DNA of 64,000 nt, taken from positions 1,012,066 through 1,076,065 of the forward strand of contig OZ022245.1 in NCBI GenBank assembly GCA_963978895.1, written 5' to 3'. Both the position numbers and the translations under genes were made by a program. This DNA comes from Erpobdella octoculata. Taxonomy: Eukaryota > Annelida > Clitellata > Hirudinida > Erpobdellidae. Shown here in pieces: positions 63,901-64,000 of the stretch. Each line of letters begins with the position of its first letter. The first letter of the stretch is position 1. The notes below the pieces were generated by a model. The model worked only from the letters and a program-made list of their open reading frames with translations, searched no databases and had not been told where the DNA came from.

Positions 63901-64000
63901 TTTTTGTTTTCATAGGTACAACGGGCAAGACTACTACTGGTGGAGGTTAGTTTCTTAAAGCAATATGTGTGACGAGTCCTTTTTTTCAAAAGATTTTGAT
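491..64000 (+). CDS. Giant secreted VWD/LDLa multidomain protein with tandem two-cysteine modules (partial at both ends)
   Basis: About 285 exons can be chained from 491 to 63945 with GT...AG introns and fully consistent phases. They give one open frame of more than 10,000 codons. Domain order is VWD (C-terminal part), C8, TIL with a Cys-rich tail, LDLa, LDLa, nine divergent two-Cys modules, 31 near-identical modules, three divergent modules, then 15 or more near-identical modules. Thr/Pro-rich linkers separate most modules. Known VWD-C8-TIL proteins (mucins, SCO-spondin, zonadhesin, hemolectin types) are secreted, and this one probably is too. No transmembrane segment was seen. The signal peptide and C terminus are outside the window. 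The gene may be transcribed as one very large pre-mRNA, but transcript data could split it. I do not recognise a named orthologue. Confidence 0.8.
1110..1472 (+). CDS. C8 domain (exons 1110-1240 and 1363-1472)
   Basis: Following the VWD directly, the two exons encode a Cys-rich segment: REAWATSSC, then [21 protein letters not shown] and [21 protein letters not shown]. This is the C8 pattern, including the conserved late C-x-C-x-C element and the short helix before the last cysteines. Phase runs 0 to 2, then 2 to 1. C8 follows VWD in mucins, von Willebrand factor and SCO-spondin. It acts as a disulfide-stabilised part of the D assembly. Confidence 0.88.
1640..2189 (+). CDS. TIL (trypsin-inhibitor-like cysteine-rich) domain (exons 1640-1783 and 2093-2189)
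   Basis: The exons encode [18 protein letters not shown], then EGCFCEDGK, then [19 protein letters not shown]. The GCFC...GKCVP..QCxC run is the classic TIL signature. An N-glycosylation sequon (NTT) lies in the first half. The domain completes a VWD-C8-TIL assembly. The intron at 1784-2092 shows nothing else of note. Confidence 0.88.
2370..2521 (+). CDS. TIL-trailing Cys segment plus LDL-receptor class A repeat 1
   Basis: The exon first completes a short C-x-C stretch ([17 protein letters not shown]), as usually follows TIL domains in VWD proteins. It then encodes an LDLa repeat with the six-Cys spacing C-4-C-5-C-6-C-5-C-6-C. The calcium-binding acidic end is present ([14 protein letters not shown]). 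LDLa repeats bind ligands or other matrix proteins in a calcium-dependent way. Phase runs 2 to 1. Confidence 0.9.
2691..2807 (+). CDS. LDL-receptor class A repeat 2
   Basis: This single phase 1-1 exon encodes a complete LDLa repeat: six cysteines ending [16 protein letters not shown], preceded by one extra Cys. Asp and Glu in the last loop are positioned for calcium binding. It sits between the D assembly and the first two-Cys module, marking the end of the recognisable N-terminal region. Confidence 0.9.
3088..3837 (+). CDS. Two-Cys beta module 1 with leading Thr/Pro linker (exons 3088-3398 and 3732-3837)
   Basis: The first exon opens with a Thr/Pro-rich linker ([14 protein letters not shown]) and then the first Cys. 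Alternating hydrophobic strands follow ([27 protein letters not shown]). It ends in phase 0. The second exon (106 nt) runs [16 protein letters not shown]... to the closing Cys (SFSIYACAK) in phase 1. First and last cysteines frame about 120 residues and probably pair. I do not recognise the family with certainty. The layout resembles a galactose-binding-like or discoidin beta-sandwich, which also starts and ends with Cys. The intron at 3399-3731 and the one downstream at 3838-4177 show nothing notable. Confidence 0.8.
4178..4207 (+). CDS. Linker mini-exon ([10 protein letters not shown])
   Basis: This 30-nt phase 1-1 exon lies between a T-rich acceptor (AG at 4176-4177) and GTATGC. It encodes a Thr/Ser/Pro linker between modules 1 and 2 and keeps the frame. 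Confidence 0.7.
4281..4387. repeat. AT-rich degenerate minisatellite in intron
   Basis: Three to four imperfect copies of a roughly 30-bp motif built on TCATGTTTATTTAATTTATTTTCT lie just upstream of the acceptor of module 2. They supply its polypyrimidine-rich tract. Confidence 0.6.
4393..4881 (+). CDS. Two-Cys beta module 2 (exons 4393-4673 and 4779-4881)
   Basis: The exons encode TTTVTRC (first Cys), the strand pattern [20 protein letters not shown], and a second half ending LAVCGE with the closing Cys. Phases are 1-0 and 0-1, as in every other module. The C-terminal VCGE/VCGK signature recurs throughout the gene. Confidence 0.8.
5000..5147 (+). CDS. Two micro-exon linkers (5000-5014 and 5124-5147)
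   Basis: A 15-nt exon (APTPR) and a 24-nt exon (LTTAKTTM), both phase 1-1, are bounded by strong acceptors (TTCTTTCAG, TTTTTGCAG) and GTAAG donors. They encode the Thr/Pro linker between modules 2 and 3. The following intron (5148-5436) is AT-rich, with a short imperfect duplication around 5335-5383. Confidence 0.6.
5437..6024 (+). CDS. Two-Cys beta module 3 (exons 5437-5711 and 5910-6024)
   Basis: Starting PATECQTV, the first exon carries acidic loops ([15 protein letters not shown]) and the strand [16 protein letters not shown]. It ends in phase 0 at a GTTTGA donor. The second exon is exactly 115 nt, the length used by most modules in the gene. It ends DLTVWICSK with the closing Cys. The intron at 6025-6280 shows nothing notable. 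Confidence 0.8.
6281..6859 (+). CDS. Two-Cys beta module 4 (exons 6281-6555 and 6742-6859)
   Basis: There is no separate linker exon before it: GATTPQAC gives a very short linker and the first Cys. The strand [20 protein letters not shown] contains an extra Cys, so this module has three. The second exon (118 nt) ends [12 protein letters not shown]. The third Cys may be free or pair between modules. Confidence 0.8.
6969..6989 (+). CDS. Linker micro-exon (VTATPTP)
   Basis: This 21-nt phase 1-1 exon lies between an ATTTACAG acceptor and a GTAAGA donor. It encodes a Thr/Pro linker ahead of module 5. Confidence 0.6.
7066..7304. repeat. Intronic AT minisatellite, about 19-21 bp monomer
   Basis: Roughly a dozen imperfect copies of a monomer like TTCTAAAAATATTTTTTATG fill most of the intron at 6990-7323, ending just before the acceptor of module 5. 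Copies differ in T-run length and by TATG or GAAA substitutions. Confidence 0.85.
7324..7909 (+). CDS. Two-Cys beta module 5 (exons 7324-7592 and 7795-7909)
   Basis: [13 protein letters not shown] opens the module. The middle is unusually Lys/Val/Ile-rich ([20 protein letters not shown]). The first exon ends in phase 0 (VADD) before GTTAGC. The 115-nt second exon runs [19 protein letters not shown]... to DLKIYACLQ with the closing Cys. Confidence 0.8.
8114..8143 (+). CDS. Linker mini-exon ([10 protein letters not shown])
   Basis: This 30-nt phase 1-1 exon lies between TTTACAG and GTTAGT and links modules 5 and 6. Confidence 0.6.
8247..9039 (+). CDS. Two-Cys beta module 6 (exons 8247-8506 and 8931-9039)
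   Basis: [12 protein letters not shown] opens the module. Strands such as [19 protein letters not shown] and [12 protein letters not shown] match the module pattern. The second exon (109 nt) begins [13 protein letters not shown] and ends SLSVWVCGE with the closing Cys. The 424-nt intron at 8507-8930 contains a short GT-rich stretch near 8574-8602 and nothing else recognisable. Confidence 0.8.
9259..9303 (+). CDS. Linker mini-exon ([15 protein letters not shown])
   Basis: This 45-nt phase 1-1 exon lies between TTTGACAG and GTTGGA. It encodes a Pro/Thr/Ser linker. Confidence 0.6.
9466..9997 (+). CDS. Two-Cys beta module 7 (exons 9466-9722 and 9883-9997)
   Basis: [10 protein letters not shown] opens the module. 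The core [20 protein letters not shown] and [10 protein letters not shown] closely resembles the array module ([18 protein letters not shown]). The 115-nt second exon starts TDYLP and ends LIVNTCGK, near the array's LTVNVCGK. It is the first clearly array-like module. The 415-nt intron at 9998-10412 shows nothing notable. Confidence 0.85.
9763..9790. repeat. (TTGAT)n microsatellite in intron
   Basis: Five to six consecutive TTGAT/CTGAT pentamers lie in the intron between the two exons of module 7. Confidence 0.75.
10413..11087 (+). CDS. Four consecutive Thr-rich linker mini-exons
   Basis: Phase 1-1 exons at 10413-10472 (60 nt, [20 protein letters not shown]), 10757-10798 (42 nt, [14 protein letters not shown]), 10913-10951 (39 nt, [13 protein letters not shown]) and 11058-11087 (30 nt, [10 protein letters not shown]) give a 57-residue Thr/Ser-rich linker between modules 7 and 8. 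Such composition suits O-glycosylation. Each has AG and GT borders, and all can be skipped without a frameshift. Confidence 0.65.
11161..12308 (+). CDS. Divergent two-Cys module 8, N-glycosylated subtype (exons 11161-11444 and 12194-12308)
   Basis: The first exon (284 nt) encodes KLKECAPLN, then [20 protein letters not shown], and ends at GTTAAA in phase 0. The 115-nt second exon has INVTSLTF and the closing Cys in GISTCQN. N-glycosylation sequons (NVT) occur in both exons, which the array modules lack. Its closest relative in the window is the module at 46691-47753. The 749-nt intron is the longest seen; it carries a GTGA microsatellite at its 3' part and nothing else recognisable. Confidence 0.75.
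12103..12131. repeat. (GTGA)n microsatellite
   Basis: About seven perfect GTGA tetramers lie in the long intron of module 8. Confidence 0.9.
12414..12828 (+). CDS. Two linker mini-exons (12414-12449 and 12802-12828)
   Basis: These 36-nt ([12 protein letters not shown]) and 27-nt (VTSPGTGTP) phase 1-1 exons connect modules 8 and 9. The 352-nt intron between them is AT-rich and otherwise featureless. Confidence 0.6.
13101..13582 (+). CDS. Two-Cys beta module 9 (exons 13101-13366 and 13468-13582)
   Basis: [14 protein letters not shown] opens the module. [20 protein letters not shown] parallels the array core. The 115-nt second exon starts KNYL and ends LVVKICGE. It is the last divergent module before array 1 and looks like a close out-group of the array unit. 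Confidence 0.85.
13648..14127 (+). CDS. Four linker mini-exons leading into array 1
   Basis: Phase 1-1 exons at 13648-13704 (57 nt), 13788-13817 (30 nt, [10 protein letters not shown]), 13905-13931 (27 nt, GTTGKPTGK) and 14065-14127 (63 nt, [14 protein letters not shown]...) encode a Gly/Thr-rich linker. The last three are diverged versions of the linker exons inside each array unit, and their introns share blocks with the array introns. They look like the ancestral template from which the repeat unit was built. Confidence 0.7.
14201..15182 (+). CDS. Representative array unit 1: two-Cys module plus three mucin-like linker exons (185 aa)
   Basis: Exon 1 (14201-14463, 263 nt, phase 1-0) encodes [17 protein letters not shown] through [20 protein letters not shown] to TPTGQE. 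Exon 2 (14574-14688, 115 nt, phase 0-1) encodes [19 protein letters not shown] through [11 protein letters not shown]. The first and last Cys span 120 residues and are the only two. Linker exons follow at 14754-14837 (84 nt, four G-[QKE]-VTTP hexapeptides), 14921-14950 ([10 protein letters not shown]) and 15047-15109 ([14 protein letters not shown]..., 63 nt). All are phase 1-1. Introns are only 65-110 nt. For 982-bp units the same offsets apply from each start: 0-262, 373-487, 553-636, 720-749 and 846-908. Family unknown; a disulfide-closed beta-sandwich is the best structural guess. Confidence 0.92.
15183..22928 (+). repeat. Array 1 higher-order repeat, block A (units 2-9, 7746 bp)
   Basis: Eight units in a fixed order of private variants. 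Unit 2 has NPSNE and a 2-bp intron deletion. Unit 3 has KITTP. Unit 4 has DVIKTF and an A9 intron run (17405-17413 area). Unit 5 has a GTGAGT donor and CAAAACGTTTT at the exon 2 start. Units 6 and 8 are of the 946-bp-spacing type. The same order reappears 7746 bp downstream. Unit 8 also has a TTSG variant in its linker near 21597. Confidence 0.85.
22929..30674 (+). repeat. Array 1 higher-order repeat, block B (units 10-17, 7746 bp)
   Basis: Units 10 to 16 match units 2 to 8 marker by marker: NPSNE at unit 10, DVIKTF at unit 12, GTGAGT donor at unit 13. Unit 17 matches unit 15/7 (CATTATTTT intron variant) rather than unit 9, so a two-unit dimer has been inserted or converted here. Confidence 0.85.
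30675..35548 (+). repeat. Array 1 higher-order repeat, partial block C (units 18-22)
   Basis: Unit 18 is like units 8 and 16, unit 19 is like 3, 9 and 11 (KITTP), unit 20 carries DVIKTF and the A9 intron run, and unit 21 carries CAAAACGTTTT but a GTAAGT donor. The DVIKTF units are 7746 bp (4 to 12) and 7748 bp (12 to 20) apart. The pattern dissolves after unit 22. Confidence 0.75.
35549..44093 (+). repeat. Array 1 distal section (units 23-31), with longer linkers
   Basis: All spacings are 982 or 1018. Units 23, 24, 25 and 27 share a Glu-to-Asp change (CEVDQII). Units 25, 28 and 29 have six hexapeptides (Q-K-E-K-E-K). Unit 29 has FVVNPE and unit 30 has NPAND. Unit 22's 30-nt linker exon has a GTTTGT donor (35317) instead of GTTAGT. 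No frame-breaking change was seen. Confidence 0.85.
44064..44407 (+). CDS. Two diverged linker exons after array 1 (44064-44093 and 44342-44407)
   Basis: The 30-nt exon ([10 protein letters not shown]) is a diverged, shortened form of the array hexapeptide exon. The 66-nt exon ([20 protein letters not shown], then VT) replaces the standard 30-nt and 63-nt linkers. Both are phase 1-1. The intron at 44094-44341 is AT-rich without features. Confidence 0.7.
44480..44993 (+). CDS. Divergent two-Cys module after array 1 (exons 44480-44742 and 44879-44993)
   Basis: Exon sizes (263 and 115 nt) are identical to the array module. [11 protein letters not shown] opens it; [20 protein letters not shown] parallels the array core. 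The second exon begins QNYLP and ends LIVRVCGE. It is clearly an array-type module that escaped homogenisation. Confidence 0.87.
45063..45332 (+). CDS. Three linker mini-exons (45063-45110, 45180-45230, 45297-45332)
   Basis: These phase 1-1 exons of 48 nt ([16 protein letters not shown]), 51 nt ([17 protein letters not shown]) and 36 nt ([12 protein letters not shown]) form a Thr-rich linker. The intron at 45333-45612 contains a short inverted repeat (AGATTG...CAATCT) and nothing else clear. Confidence 0.65.
45613..46350 (+). CDS. Divergent two-Cys module (exons 45613-45869 and 46227-46350)
   Basis: [14 protein letters not shown] opens the module. The core is [20 protein letters not shown], a diverged form of the array core. 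The second exon (124 nt, the longest of its kind) ends [11 protein letters not shown], so the closing Cys is followed by a short tail. The 357-nt intron at 45870-46226 is AT-rich and featureless. Confidence 0.8.
46462..46599 (+). CDS. Two linker mini-exons (46462-46488 and 46570-46599)
   Basis: These 27-nt (GTTPTPTIT) and 30-nt ([10 protein letters not shown]) phase 1-1 exons with standard borders precede the next module. Confidence 0.6.
46691..47753 (+). CDS. Divergent two-Cys module, N-glycosylated subtype (exons 46691-46974 and 47639-47753)
   Basis: Exon lengths (284 and 115 nt) equal those of the module at 11161-12308. The two share FPP, then [20 protein letters not shown] versus [20 protein letters not shown], and INVT in the second exon. 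Sequons at both positions are conserved. The closing Cys lies in GIGTCRE. The 664-nt intron at 46975-47638 shows no recognisable element. Confidence 0.8.
47862..48629 (+). CDS. Three linker exons before array 2 (47862-47900, 48179-48268, 48585-48629)
   Basis: These phase 1-1 exons of 39 nt ([13 protein letters not shown]), 90 nt ([20 protein letters not shown] followed by [10 protein letters not shown]) and 45 nt ([15 protein letters not shown]) are Thr/Pro/Ser-rich. The introns at 47901-48178 and 48269-48584 are AT-rich without other features. Confidence 0.6.
48630..49185 (+). other. Intron leading into array 2, with decayed linker sequence
   Basis: The distal part (about 48930-49180) resembles the introns around 13741-14064 just ahead of array 1. 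It includes GTTTAAACAAATTGTTTTTT and a decayed 27-nt linker exon (separate entry). The proximal part contains ATGGGGTTTAACCCAT (48811-48826), a short palindrome resembling the end of the element at 332-414. The first expressed exon downstream starts at 49186. Confidence 0.6.
49025..49051 (+). pseudogene. Decayed copy of the 27-nt GTTGKPTGK linker exon
   Basis: The sequence TACTACGGGCAAACCTACAGGCAAAG followed by GTTAGT matches exon 13905-13931, with its donor kept. The acceptor is gone: TTTTCATAG in front of the original is replaced by ATTAATTAATTAA without AG. It is probably skipped, which is harmless to the frame because the exon is phase 1-1. Confidence 0.65.
49322..53267 (+). repeat. Array 2 proximal subfamily (units 1-4)
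   Basis: Units 1-4 share the intron variant GATTTTTACTAATG after exon 2, where all other units have GATTTTCATTAATG. Units 1-3 keep the TTTGE linker ending; unit 4 already has TTTGG and the five-hexapeptide linker. The subfamily boundary therefore lies within unit 4. Confidence 0.8.
63178..63945 (+). CDS. Last visible array unit (partial)
   Basis: Exon 1 is 63178-63440, exon 2 is 63551-63665, the hexapeptide exon is 63731-63832 (102 nt, five repeats) and the 30-nt linker is 63916-63945. The window ends in the following intron. The reading frame is intact, so the gene continues. Confidence 0.9.

Larger units (their letters stand above)
49186..64000 (+). repeat. Array 2: 15 tandem five-exon units, continuing beyond the window
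   Basis: A 63-nt linker exon (49186-49248, [14 protein letters not shown]...) leads in. Exon 1 starts are 49322, 50304, 51286, 52268, 53268, 54268, 55268, 56268, 57250, 58232, 59232, 60214, 61196, 62178 and 63178. Spacing is 982 or 1000; the 1000-bp units have five hexapeptides (Q-K-E-E-K), a form not seen in array 1. All copies are intact and even more uniform than array 1. From unit 4 on the 30-nt linker reads [10 protein letters not shown] instead of ...TTTGE. Confidence 0.97.

Overview
The window is eukaryotic, almost certainly from an invertebrate animal. Coding sequence is AT-rich and split into short exons with GT...AG introns and T-rich acceptors. The first exons encode extracellular domains typical of animals (VWD, C8, TIL, LDL-receptor class A). 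I cannot name the species or phylum from the sequence.

I read essentially the whole window as one plus-strand gene, open at both ends, with about 285 predicted exons in a single continuous reading frame and more than 10,000 codons. Order: (1) 1-490, non-coding, with a tRNA-like SINE remnant and a small MITE-like palindrome. (2) 491-2807, a von Willebrand-type D assembly (end of VWD, C8, TIL) followed by two LDL-receptor class A domains. (3) 3088-14127, nine divergent copies of a roughly 120-residue, two-cysteine beta-rich module, separated by tiny Thr/Pro-rich linker exons. (4) 14201-44093, array 1: 31 near-identical copies of a 944-1018 bp, five-exon unit encoding one module plus a mucin-like linker. 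(5) 44064-48629, three more divergent modules. (6) 49186-64000, array 2: 15 more near-identical units, running off the window.

The protein is probably secreted: an N-terminal gel- or adhesion-type D assembly followed by at least 58 disulfide-closed beta modules on Thr/Pro/Lys/Glu linkers that could carry O-glycans. A giant mucus, cuticle, tunic or adhesive protein would fit, but the function is inferred. Every module is a phase 1-0 exon plus a phase 0-1 exon and every linker is a phase 1-1 exon, so whole units can be gained, lost or skipped without breaking the frame. Introns within the arrays are as conserved as exons, and array 1 has a higher-order period of eight units (about 7.75 kb). This points to recent expansion and homogenisation, and also makes the region prone to assembly error.

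No other protein-coding gene, CRISPR array, rRNA or intact tRNA was found. Promoter, signal peptide, C terminus and polyadenylation site lie outside the window.
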